NCBI GenBank assembly: GCA_022600655.1 | Contig: JAHZJZ010000267.1 | Location: 1-13,739, forward strand | DNA: 13,739 nucleotides | Direction of reading: 5' to 3' | Source: Campylobacterota bacterium | Lineage (GTDB): Bacteria; Campylobacterota; Campylobacteria; Campylobacterales; Sulfurovaceae | Part shown: positions 1 through 6,575 of the stretch, one piece after another | How the letters are laid out: every line of letters begins with the position of its first letter | Numbering within the stretch: the first letter of the stretch is position 1 | The notes under the pieces: generated by a model | What the model was told of the DNA's origin: nothing | Databases searched by the model: none | Seen by the model: the letters and a program-made list of their open reading frames with translations, nothing else | Translations under genes and position numbers: made by a program

Positions 1-66
1 GTGTTATCCCTCATTATTTTGTTAGGTTTTATTATGACTCTTAAAGCATACTCCTTTTTATCTTAA
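1..66 (+). CDS. Possible 3' end of a membrane-protein gene (partial)
   Basis: Frame 1 is open from the left edge to a TAA at 64-66. Its 21 residues begin with a strongly hydrophobic stretch (VLSLIILLGFIMTL) and end in a short polar tail, as at the C-terminal membrane helix of an inner-membrane protein. Frame 3 is also open to a TAA at 42-44, so the assignment is uncertain. The gene cannot be named. The 89 bases after it lead into the msr promoter and show no clear terminator. Confidence 0.3.
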   Translation: MLSLIILLGFIMTLKAYSFLS

Positions 67-125
67 AATACAATAAGTTTAAATGTAATGTAACAATAGT
101 TACTGAAAAATTATGAAAAATAGAC

Positions 126-131
126 TATACT
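126..131 (+). promoter_or_regulatory. Candidate -10 box for msrAB
   Basis: TATACT lies 24 bases upstream of the msr start codon, which suits a short leader. No good -35 box is found 16-18 bases further up; the upstream sequence is only A/T-rich, as is common for Campylobacterota housekeeping promoters. A ribosome binding site, AAAAGGA, follows at about 143-149. Confidence 0.45.
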
Positions 132-155
132 GATTAAAAAGCAAAAGGATATATC

Positions 156-1079
156 ATGAAGTTTATATTTTTATTTTTACTGTTACTACAACCAGCTTTA
201 ATGGCTCAAGATTTTAAACCATGGGCAAAAGCACTTGAACAACTAAGTGTTGAAGAGAAAAACATCTTAGTTAACAAAGGAACAGAACGGGCTTTTTCAG
301 GAAAGTATGTCACGCATAAAGAGGATGGAACCTACTTATGTAAACTCTGTAAAACACCTCTGTTTATCTCCACCGATAAATTCTCATCACACTGTGGATG
401 GCCAAGTTTTGATGATGCTATCAAAGGAGCTGTCAAACAAGTTCCTGACAGAGATGGCAGACGAACCGAGATTCTCTGTGCCAACTGTGGTGGACATTTA
501 GGACATATATTTAAAGGTGAAGGGTTTACAGCTAAAAATCAACGTTTTTGTGTCAACTCACTCTCTTTAGATTTTAATGCTACGAAACCCACAGAAGCCT
601 ATGCCTACTTTGCTGGTGGTTGTTTTTGGGGTGTAGAGTATTATCTTGAAAAAGTTGAAGGGGTCAAAGAGGTTATCTCTGGTTTTATGGGTGGTGCATT
701 TAAAGACCCAAGTTATAAAGATGTCATTTATAAAGATACAGGACACTTAGAGACAGTAGAGGTACGTTATGACCCTAACAAGGTAAGTTATGAGCAGTTA
801 GCTAAGACTTTTTTTGAGATTCATGACCCCACTCAAACCAAAGGGCAAGGTCCAGATATTGGTTCCCAATACCTTTCAGCTATATTTGTCAGTAGTGAAA
901 AGGAACGAAGAACGGTTGAACATTTAGTAGCGTTACTTGAACAAAAAGGCTTAAAAGTAGCCACTAAGATACTCGATAAAAAGCCTTTTTATAAAGCCGA
1001 AGCATATCATCAGGACTACTATGAGCAAAAAGGAGGCAAACCCTATTGTCATGTCTATATTAAGAGATTTGATGATTAG
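156..1079 (+). CDS. msrAB: Secreted bifunctional peptide methionine sulfoxide reductase MsrB-MsrA
   Basis: Reduces both R- and S-methionine sulfoxide in oxidised proteins. A signal peptide (about residues 1-17, hydrophobic core then ALMA) predicts a periplasmic enzyme. The MsrB domain (about 25-140) comes first. It has two zinc pairs (C62/C65 and C108/C111), a resolving Cys at C80 in HCGWPSF, and the catalytic Cys at C132 in RFCVNSLSL. The MsrA domain (about 147-305) follows, with catalytic C156 in GGCFWG and a C-terminal C298 able to act as resolving Cys. All key residues are present and the length fits a two-domain fusion. The B-then-A order is the reverse of the Neisseria-type MsrA-MsrB arrangement. 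The start is supported by AAAAGGA just upstream. No dedicated reductant gene (thioredoxin or CcdA type) lies next to it, so its electron donor must be encoded elsewhere. The family call is firm; the periplasmic location is inferred from the leader. Confidence 0.96.
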   Translation: MKFIFLFLLLLQPALMAQDFKPWAKALEQLSVEEKNILVNKGTERAFSGKYVTHKEDGTYLCKLCKTPLFISTDKFSSHCGWPSFDDAIKGAVKQVPDRDGRRTEILCANCGGHLGHIFKGEGFTAKNQRFCVNSLSLDFNATKPTEAYAYFAGGCFWGVEYYLEKVEGVKEVISGFMGGAFKDPSYKDVIYKDTGHLETVEVRYDPNKVSYEQLAKTFFEIHDPTQTKGQGPDIGSQYLSAIFVSSEKERRTVEHLVALLEQKGLKVATKILDKKPFYKAEAYHQDYYEQKGGKPYCHVYIKRFDD

Positions 1080-1085
1080 CTAAAG

Positions 1086-1110
1086 GTATAATTGTGAATT
1101 AAAATTATAC
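1086..1110 (+). promoter_or_regulatory. Candidate promoter with a perfect inverted repeat upstream of the flavoprotein gene
   Basis: The 44-base gap between msrAB and the flavoprotein gene contains TATAAT at 1087-1092. This box sits inside the left arm of a perfect 8-bp inverted repeat: GTATAATT at 1086-1093 and AATTATAC at 1103-1110, separated by 9 bases. The arm centres are 17 bp apart, so it could be an operator over the promoter. It could equally be an RNA hairpin or an A/T-rich coincidence. Confidence 0.4.
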
Positions 1111-1123
1111 GATAGGGTTTCAT

Positions 1124-2218
1124 TTGGAAAAGTTAGTGTGTGAAGTGTTGGTGGTAGGAGGAGGTCCTGCTGGGGCGACAGCTGCAAGGGCATTAAGTAG
1201 ATTAGGTATAGACAATATTCTTTTAGAGAAAAATTTAGCATTTCAAAAACCATGTGGTGGTGGGTTGATGCTGAGTGCCTATGAAGAGTTTGACATTCCA
1301 AAGTCACTGATAAAAAAAGAGGTAGATACCATTCAAATTGTCTCACCAAAGCAAAATGAAGCTCTGGTTGATATCTCAGAAAACCCTTTAACCATTGTTC
1401 ACCGTTGCGAGTTTGATGCAAAACTGCGAGACTTAGCCAAAGAGAGTGGTTCAAGAGTAATTGAAGCCAAAGCTTATGATATAAATGTAGAGACTACCCC
1501 CACTGTTTTAGCCAAAACTAATGAAAAAGAGTACCATATAGAAGCGAAATATATTATCGCAGCTGATGGGGTAACCTCAACGCTTAGAAAAAAACTGCTA
1601 AATGAAACCCCTAGTCGAGTACTCACCTACTATGTAGATATCGAAAATAAAGAGAGCAAAAGTTGTCAGTTTTGGTTTGGAGATGATATCTCTTCTCATC
1701 ACTACTCATGGGTATTTCCACACCATCAAGGAGTTAATGTTGGCTTGGCTTGTGACAATGAAAAAGAGATAAAAAACTATTTTGAAAACTTTCTCAAAAA
1801 ATCTAATTTACAGAGCAATGAAAAGCCAAAAGGGTACTATATTCCTACTTGGGATAAGCCCGTTTATTATGAAAAAGGAGTCTTTTTTGTAGGCGATAGT
1901 ACCTCTATGGTCTTACCTTTTACCTATGAGGGAATCTACTACGCGATGAAGTCAGCAACCCTAGCCGTTGAAGCGATGTCTAAAGATAATCCAACACACT
2001 ATCAAAAACAGTGGGGAGAGCTTTATGGTAAAAAGTTTAAGTTTCTAAAAATACTTCAGAAACTCTTTTTAAGTAGTGACTACTTTAGTGAAAAACTGGT
2101 CAAACTCTACCAAAAACCAGACTTTCAAAAGTCAGTAGTGGGCTACTGGACAGGTACAAAAGAGCCTACAGGAGGCTTTAAAACGGTGTGGAAATTTTTA
2201 AAAGTATTGGTCAGGTAG
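1124..2218 (+). CDS. FAD-dependent oxidoreductase, geranylgeranyl reductase family
   Basis: A flavoprotein of the geranylgeranyl reductase / aromatic-ring hydroxylase fold. Enzymes of this family reduce isoprenoid double bonds, for example in lipids or the menaquinone side chain; the substrate here cannot be read from sequence. Visible signatures are the N-terminal Rossmann motif GGGPAG (12-17) with the ribose-binding acid in LLEKN (33-37), CGGGL (44-48) typical of the family, AADG (146-149), and the second FAD motif GDS (257-259) followed by PFTYEGI. At 364 residues it is close to the family's usual size. The start is TTG, preceded by a weak TAGGG; no in-frame ATG lies between the upstream stop and the Rossmann motif, so TTG is the best choice, with a GTG at codon 5 as the alternative. 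The endonuclease gene starts at the base after its TAG, implying one transcript and probably translational coupling. The name of the substrate remains open. Confidence 0.85.
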   Translation: MEKLVCEVLVVGGGPAGATAARALSRLGIDNILLEKNLAFQKPCGGGLMLSAYEEFDIPKSLIKKEVDTIQIVSPKQNEALVDISENPLTIVHRCEFDAKLRDLAKESGSRVIEAKAYDINVETTPTVLAKTNEKEYHIEAKYIIAADGVTSTLRKKLLNETPSRVLTYYVDIENKESKSCQFWFGDDISSHHYSWVFPHHQGVNVGLACDNEKEIKNYFENFLKKSNLQSNEKPKGYYIPTWDKPVYYEKGVFFVGDSTSMVLPFTYEGIYYAMKSATLAVEAMSKDNPTHYQKQWGELYGKKFKFLKILQKLFLSSDYFSEKLVKLYQKPDFQKSVVGYWTGTKEPTGGFKTVWKFLKVLVR

Positions 2219-2998
2219 ATGCAGTATTTTTTAATTTTAGGTTTACTCTTAGCACTTACAGGGTGTGGTAGTGTTGAGGTAAGTGACACAGAAGAGTCAA
2301 ACACTAGCACTATATCTACAACTGAAGAGGCGTATACTCAAAGTCCAGCCATTGAAGCGATAGATGAACCAACCACCATCACACCAACCAGCGAAGTAGA
2401 CTATAAAACAAAGTTTATCAATGAAAGCAGCTGTGACCAAATTATTGATAAAGAGTTTTTAGAAATCTGTTATGATTATAGTCTCAAAGTTGCTAAAGCT
2501 GTTACCTATACCCTTTATGGTGACTTGGTTAATGAACTAAATATCAAAGAGCGTCCTTGGTTTTACCAAGAAGAGACAGTAGATGAAGCCTATCAAGTAA
2601 ACTACAGTGACTATACCAACTCAGGTTACGATAGAGGTCACATGGCACCCGATGCAGCATTTGATTGGAGTCAAGAGAGCCTAGATGCAACCTACTCATT
2701 AGCCAATATCATCCCCCAAGTCCCAAAAGTCAACCAAGAGCAGTGGGTCAAAGCCGAAGAGTACGCCAGAGACAAAGCCGTAGAGTTAGGTGAACTTAAT
2801 GTAGTCAATGTGGTTAAATATAGCAGTTCCCCCAGTCGTATAGGAGAGAGTGCTATCGCTGTCTCTATAGGGTATTATAAGATGCTTTTTAACAGCAGTG
2901 AAGAGTATGAAGAGTGTTTTTATTATGCGAATGATGTGAGTTCAGACAATAGTAATTTATTATCTCATAGCGTTAATTGTGCTGGGGTTGTGTACTAA
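2219..2998 (+). CDS. Lipoprotein DNA/RNA non-specific endonuclease (NUC1 family)
   Basis: A sugar-non-specific nuclease of the beta-beta-alpha-metal type (Endonuclease_NS). The N-terminus is a lipoprotein signal with lipobox LTGC (13-16; acylated Cys16). A Thr/Ser/Glu-rich linker (about 20-60) then tethers the domain to the membrane. The catalytic motif DRGH is at 138-141, with His141 the expected general base. N172 in VNQEQW, after the NIIPQ segment (163-167), fits the metal-binding Asn, and E180 in the following helix is also plausible. C72, C84, C233 and C254 could form disulfides outside the cytoplasm. The ATG follows directly after the TAG of the flavoprotein gene, so the two are very likely co-transcribed. 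Possible roles are nutrient DNA use, degradation of incoming DNA, or biofilm DNA turnover; nothing local chooses between these. The C-terminal end is compact for the family but not obviously truncated. Confidence 0.9.
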   Translation: MQYFLILGLLLALTGCGSVEVSDTEESNTSTISTTEEAYTQSPAIEAIDEPTTITPTSEVDYKTKFINESSCDQIIDKEFLEICYDYSLKVAKAVTYTLYGDLVNELNIKERPWFYQEETVDEAYQVNYSDYTNSGYDRGHMAPDAAFDWSQESLDATYSLANIIPQVPKVNQEQWVKAEEYARDKAVELGELNVVNVVKYSSSPSRIGESAIAVSIGYYKMLFNSSEEYEECFYYANDVSSDNSNLLSHSVNCAGVVY

Positions 2999-3002
2999 GT
3001 TA

Positions 3003-3039
3003 TTTAATTGTTTCCAGTTTTTAACTGGGAACAATTGAA
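3003..3039. terminator. 17-bp hairpin between convergent genes, possible bidirectional terminator
   Basis: Arms at 3003-3019 and 3023-3039 pair along 17 bp with two G·U wobbles and a TTT loop. The hairpin sits between the endonuclease stop and the stop of the convergent Rpn gene, where a shared terminator would be expected. No T-run follows it on either strand, so it is not a textbook intrinsic terminator. It may instead protect mRNA 3' ends or act with Rho. Confidence 0.5.
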
Positions 3040-3050
3040 ATCATATTTTA

Positions 3051-3233
3051 CTATCTCTCTTCCTCTTTCAAGCCTCTTTTTAACTCTTCAATCTTTTCAA
3101 GAGAAAGTCCAGTTGTTTTTTGAATAATACCAATATCCATATTTATCTTCAACAGTCCAACAGCAACTTTTTCAATACCTTTTTCAAGACCTCTATTAAA
3201 TGATGGTAATTTTTCAATATCTACAGCTAACAT
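3051..3233 (-). CDS. Candidate intragenic short protein (RpnS-like) within Rpn paralog 1
   Basis: An in-frame ATG at 3233-3231 inside the first Rpn gene is preceded by AAAGGAG (3245-3239) at a 5-base spacing. This ribosome binding site is as good as that of the full gene. Translation from it would give a 60-residue protein, MLAVDIEKLPSF through the HTH-like tail, lacking the nuclease domain. In E. coli, Rpn loci make just such a short C-terminal form that blocks the toxicity of the long form. The paralog at 9349 has the same arrangement. The codons AAA GGA GAA also encode conserved Lys-Gly-Glu, so the match could be a coding by-product. Expression is an inference. Confidence 0.45.
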   Translation of the reverse strand: MLAVDIEKLPSFNRGLEKGIEKVAVGLLKINMDIGIIQKTTGLSLEKIEELKRGLKEEER

Positions 3234-3824
3234 CTCTTCTCCTTTATCTACATATTTTTCTAAATTTCTATTGGTTGAAAAAATTTCAACTTTTTCTAAA
3301 TAGTTTCTAAAACTCACTTCATCATCTGCAAGTTCTATGAGTCTTTTTAAGATGGTATTAACCACCATCTGCTTATCTTTTCCCTCAAAGTTACATAATA
3401 TTGCGAGAACAACAGCTGAGGGGTCAGCACTCTTTAAAAATGCTTCACAAGATACATCTCTTATGTCTATAATAACATATCTATAATTAATTTCATCTCG
3501 AACTATCTCGTCTTTCATATAGCACTTCTCTTTGCCAACATAGAGCAGATACTGTTTTACGCTATATTTTTCATATTGAAACAGAATATCATCATAATAT
3601 CGTAGCATCCTTAGGTGCATTTTAGGATGGTGATTATTTTGTATCTCTATATGAACTATCTCATTACCATTTTTATAAACCAAATCAGCATCTCTTCGTT
3701 CTACTCTTGTAAACTCATTGTCTATCAATTCCATATCATCAAGTATCTCTATATGTAAAATATGCCGAGATATATCTTTTGCCATCTCTTTTAGCAACTC
3801 TTTGCTAATGATATCTTTTTTCAT
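3051..3824 (-). CDS. Rpn-family PD-(D/E)XK nuclease, paralog 1 (long form)
   Basis: A recombination-promoting nuclease of the Rpn / transposase_31-like family. In E. coli such proteins are DNA endonucleases with toxic, phage-defence activity. The N-terminal nuclease domain shows the PD-(D/E)XK core: an upstream Glu in NEFTR, the acidic RRDAD motif, then HIEIQNN with the E-x-Q pair (all within about residues 36-64). DPSAVVLAIL and the NTILKRL helix are family hallmarks. The C-terminus (about 198-257) is a helical tail ending in an HTH-like GLSLEKIEEL motif. The start is the ATG at 3824, with GGAG 5 bases upstream, matching the start of the paralog at 9943; a GTG two codons earlier overlaps the SD and is less likely. 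The two copies look roughly 60% identical and ungapped through the nuclease domain, but their tails diverge. An internal start lies at 3233. No terminal inverted repeats were seen, so it is not an insertion sequence. Confidence 0.88.
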   Translation of the reverse strand: MKKDIISKELLKEMAKDISRHILHIEILDDMELIDNEFTRVERRDADLVYKNGNEIVHIEIQNNHHPKMHLRMLRYYDDILFQYEKYSVKQYLLYVGKEKCYMKDEIVRDEINYRYVIIDIRDVSCEAFLKSADPSAVVLAILCNFEGKDKQMVVNTILKRLIELADDEVSFRNYLEKVEIFSTNRNLEKYVDKGEEMLAVDIEKLPSFNRGLEKGIEKVAVGLLKINMDIGIIQKTTGLSLEKIEELKRGLKEEER

Positions 3825-3850
3825 ATTCACTCCTCTCTTTAGAATTTAAA

Positions 3851-3901
3851 ATACTTTAACATAAAAAAATATTTTTAACTAAAAACATGTCAAATTGTCA
3901 T
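3851..3901 (-). promoter_or_regulatory. Conserved upstream region of Rpn paralog 1, with paired TGACA motifs
   Basis: This block aligns without gaps to the region upstream of the other Rpn gene (9967-10017). Read on the minus strand, it starts with ATGACAATTTGACAT (3901-3887), two TGACA direct repeats 8 bp apart, identical in both copies. It ends with a conserved GTTAAA-R-TAT (3860-3851), whose TAAAGT could be the -10 box, about 28 bases before the ATG. The A/T-rich middle is much less conserved. The TGACA pair lies too far upstream (29 bases) to be the -35 box of that -10, so it may be an activator or repressor site. Confidence 0.5.
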
Positions 3902-3971
3902 ATTTTTGTATTTTATTAAGAAGCAATCTGCAATTTCGAGTGAACAGAAGAGATAACTTACAAAAACATGT

Positions 3972-3977
3972 TAAAAT
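3972..3977 (+). promoter_or_regulatory. Candidate -10 box for the DUF234 gene
   Basis: TAAAAT in the context ATGTTAAAATTC lies 25 bases upstream of the ATG at 4003. No convincing -35 box is seen. AAAGGT (3988-3993) is the likely ribosome binding site, 9 bases before the start. Confidence 0.4.
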
Positions 3978-4002
3978 TCAACAAAATAAAGGTCTAACAC
4001 TC

Positions 4003-4917
4003 ATGTCAAAACATCCAACTCTCCTTCAACAATTTCGCTCTTTTTGTTTTCAGAACAATGCTACTCATCTTGAAACTGCCATAGAATATTTTGCTGTGTT
4101 TGGTGGCATGGGTTGGAGGGTCGATATGTCTAAACCCTTAGATGAACTGATAGAAGAGAAGGTCTTAAAAAATTACCGATATATTCATGCTGATATTACG
4201 ACCATTACCCAGAGTAACCCTATACACCATAAACTGCTTTCAGCACTAGCAACTGGGGACAGACGAGAACATTCAGCTTTTAAAAAAGCCCGTGTCAAAC
4301 GCGAAGAGGGAGAGGACTCTATTGATTTTTTAATAGAAAAGGGCATTTTGGTTCTTGATAAATCTGTAGAACAACCGATGGACAACTATGAGAAAGTCTC
4401 TGACAAAGCTCTCTTTATTCAACCCTTTATGCGTTTTTGGTTTGCTGCTATCTCACCCTATTATAAGGGAATCAAAGAGGGAGACTATAGTGAATTTAAA
4501 AAACAGTGGAGTCATATAAAGCAAGAGTTTTCACATCTAATTTATCAGCAATTAGTTATGCCACTGTTACAAAAAAACGCTATTGATGACCCTATTGTAG
4601 AGATTGGTTCCTATTGGGATGAGCATGTTGAGATTGATATATTAGCCAAAACCAAATCAGGAAAACAGATAGTAGGAAGCTGTAAACACTCTAAAAACAA
4701 AGCCAATAAAAGTGAACTAACCAAGCTCAAAGAGAGTGTGGAAAAAGCTGAGCTTAATGTAGATACCTATGTTGTCTACTCTAAAAATAAGTTTTCACAA
4801 GAGCTAAAAAAAGAGAAAGGTGCAACAGTGAAACTCTTTTCGCTCAACAGCATTGGGAACCTGCTTGAGGAGTTGAGTGAAAAAGATATGTTGGTTCATA
4901 CGAATAAAAAATACTAA
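4003..4917 (+). CDS. DUF234 domain-containing protein with PD-(D/E)XK-like C-terminus
   Basis: A 304-residue protein of a type I recognise as common in Campylobacterota genomes and of unknown function. DUF234 is usually the C-terminal part of archaeal/bacterial AAA ATPases; here no Walker A or B motif is present, so this is a stand-alone form. The first half (about 1-130) looks like a winged-helix-rich module (IEYFAVFGGMGW; EEKVLKNYRYIHAD). It is followed by PFMRFWFAAISPYY, a DUF234 hallmark. The C-terminal part has EIDILAK, then GKQIVGSCKHS, the spacing of a PD-(D/E)XK nuclease core (Asp ... x-x-Lys), but Cys replaces the usual Glu or Gln before Lys, so activity is doubtful. The start is the ATG at 4003 with AAAGGT upstream; a TTG at 3895 in the same frame would add 36 residues without homology-like character and overlaps the Rpn control region. 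The TAA overlaps the stop of the convergent GMC gene. Confidence 0.8.
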   Translation: MSKHPTLLQQFRSFCFQNNATHLETAIEYFAVFGGMGWRVDMSKPLDELIEEKVLKNYRYIHADITTITQSNPIHHKLLSALATGDRREHSAFKKARVKREEGEDSIDFLIEKGILVLDKSVEQPMDNYEKVSDKALFIQPFMRFWFAAISPYYKGIKEGDYSEFKKQWSHIKQEFSHLIYQQLVMPLLQKNAIDDPIVEIGSYWDEHVEIDILAKTKSGKQIVGSCKHSKNKANKSELTKLKESVEKAELNVDTYVVYSKNKFSQELKKEKGATVKLFSLNSIGNLLEELSEKDMLVHTNKKY

Positions 4918-6575
4918 GAGAGGTATTTTAAAATATACTCTCCAACCCGAAACGAATTCGCATAAATCGTCCAAGTATAAGGCACTGAACCCCCTGTAGG
5001 TATAAAACTTCCATCAGTTACAAAGAGGTTTTTTACTTCATGGGCTTGACAATACCTGTTTAAAACCGAACTTTTAGGGTCATCGCCAAAGCGACACCCT
5101 CCAGCCTGTAGATTGGCAGGTGGGTAGGAGCTAATGGAAGAGCGTATATCTTTAGCTCCCATTTGCTTCATTACCATCTCTGCTTTTTGGGCTAAAAATC
5201 TGCCCACTTTTAGGTCATGAGGATGAGAGCCGATGCGAATATTGGCCACAGGGACACCGTAAATATCTTTGTACTTCTCATCAACACTCACAAAACAGTT
5301 ATCGGTAGGGAGCCAATCGTTAAAAATTTCAAAGTTTAACTGTTTGGTTTGGGTGAATTTATGGAATATTTTCTCTTGTAGCTCTTTGCCCCAGATAAGT
5401 TTTCCATTTTGGCGTTTTAGCTTATTGGCTTTGGTAATAGGGTTGGCATGTTCAAATAGAAAATCTATGACTCCACCTTTCATCTCATCGGTAAAATACC
5501 AATCACAAAGCGAACGGTTCACAAAAAGCCCCTCTGTTTGGAGCTTCTCAAGAGGCATAATACTACTGTCAAACTCACCACTACCCACTCCACCAGCTGA
5601 GAAGAGAAGATTTTTACCTACTTGAGCTGAATTATTTGCCAAACCATTAGGAAAGTTTTTACTTTTAGAGTTAAGAAGCAGTCGTGAACTCTCAACTGCT
5701 TGACCTGCAACCACAAAGAGTTTAGCTTTGACCTTATGCTCTTTTTTAGTTTGAGTATCGACATAGAGAGCTTCGGTGACTTGTGCATTCTTTTCATTAA
5801 GTTTTTTAACAAAAGCCTTAGTAATAAGAGTGAGGTTACCTGTTTGTAGAGCTGGTTGAAGCAGTGCAGCTCTAGCACTCCCTTTGGCTCCACTAGAGCA
5901 ACCATAAGAGCCACAGTAGTTGGAGTAGTAACATGTATTTCGCTTTTCTTTAGACTCTGAAAGAATAGCTCTAGGTGTTTTATAAGCCGTGAAATTCAGT
6001 TTTTTACACGAGCTATCTATGAGTTTAGAGATAGGATGTTCTTCTAAAGGAAGATAAGGAAAATCTTTGGTACTTCGTGGCTCATGATGTTGGTAAGGGG
6101 TCACCTCTCCACTAATACCAACCAGTCGTTCAACCTTCTCATAGTAAGGTTCCAGTTCACTATAGTCTATAACCCAGTCTACTATATTGGCTCCTTTTAT
6201 CTCTCCATAGGTAGATTTGAGTCTAAAATCATTAGGTTTCATACGGTGAAAATAACCACTCATAAAGTTAGAAGAGCCTCCTACCACACTGCCATTAAAA
6301 AAGCTACTCTCTGTTACATAGGTAGGAGTTTTCACCCACTCTCCATCTTCTAAATCTTCAATAGTGTGGTAACACTCTTTGAGGTTAGGAGTAATAATAT
6401 CGCGTTTGGTGTAAGCTATTTCATCTTTTGAGAAGTCCTCTTCTTTGTAGAAGCCACCTCTCTCTAACATCACTACTTTTTTACCTGCTTTGGCTAAGGT
6501 GTAGGCTACGCCAGAGGCTCCTGCTCCTGTTCCTACTATGCATACATCGTATTTCATTTTTTCTCTGTATTTCAT
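4914..6575 (-). CDS. GMC-family FAD-dependent dehydrogenase, catalytic subunit (Cj0415-like)
   Basis: Flavin subunit of a respiratory sugar or sugar-acid dehydrogenase; the pair resembles C. jejuni Cj0414/Cj0415, reported as a gluconate dehydrogenase. Motifs numbered from the ATG at 6575 (553 residues): Rossmann GTGAGASG (15-22), ribose-binding LERGG (37-41), GMC motif VVGGSSNF (97-104), and a C-terminal GMC region VTDGSFIPTGGSVPYTW (519-535). Cys215, Cys221 and Cys226 are spaced C-x5-C-x4-C, at nearly the positions of the 3Fe-4S-ligating triad of bacterial FAD-glucose dehydrogenase. The usual catalytic His before GG-x-R-x-G appears to be Leu (ANLQAGGCRFG, 487-497). ATG 6575 overlaps the TGA of the small subunit (ATGA), implying coupling. 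A second in-frame ATG at 6557 lies in an 18-base repeat of the first; a GTG at 6605 lies within the upstream gene. No cytochrome c subunit is adjacent. The family is firm; the substrate is inferred. Confidence 0.9.
   Translation of the reverse strand: MKYREKMKYDVCIVGTGAGASGVAYTLAKAGKKVVMLERGGFYKEEDFSKDEIAYTKRDIITPNLKECYHTIEDLEDGEWVKTPTYVTESSFFNGSVVGGSSNFMSGYFHRMKPNDFRLKSTYGEIKGANIVDWVIDYSELEPYYEKVERLVGISGEVTPYQHHEPRSTKDFPYLPLEEHPISKLIDSSCKKLNFTAYKTPRAILSESKEKRNTCYYSNYCGSYGCSSGAKGSARAALLQPALQTGNLTLITKAFVKKLNEKNAQVTEALYVDTQTKKEHKVKAKLFVVAGQAVESSRLLLNSKSKNFPNGLANNSAQVGKNLLFSAGGVGSGEFDSSIMPLEKLQTEGLFVNRSLCDWYFTDEMKGGVIDFLFEHANPITKANKLKRQNGKLIWGKELQEKIFHKFTQTKQLNFEIFNDWLPTDNCFVSVDEKYKDIYGVPVANIRIGSHPHDLKVGRFLAQKAEMVMKQMGAKDIRSSISSYPPANLQAGGCRFGDDPKSSVLNRYCQAHEVKNLFVTDGSFIPTGGSVPYTWTIYANSFRVGEYILKYLS

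Noticed and set aside
1080..1454. 124-codon minus-strand ORF opposite the flavoprotein gene
   Set aside because: It overlaps the FAD-binding N-terminus of a firmly identified gene and has no supporting signals.
3895..4002. 36-codon N-terminal extension of the DUF234 gene from TTG
   Set aside because: It lies in the conserved Rpn control region, has no SD, and the ATG at 4003 has both an SD and a fitting -10 box.
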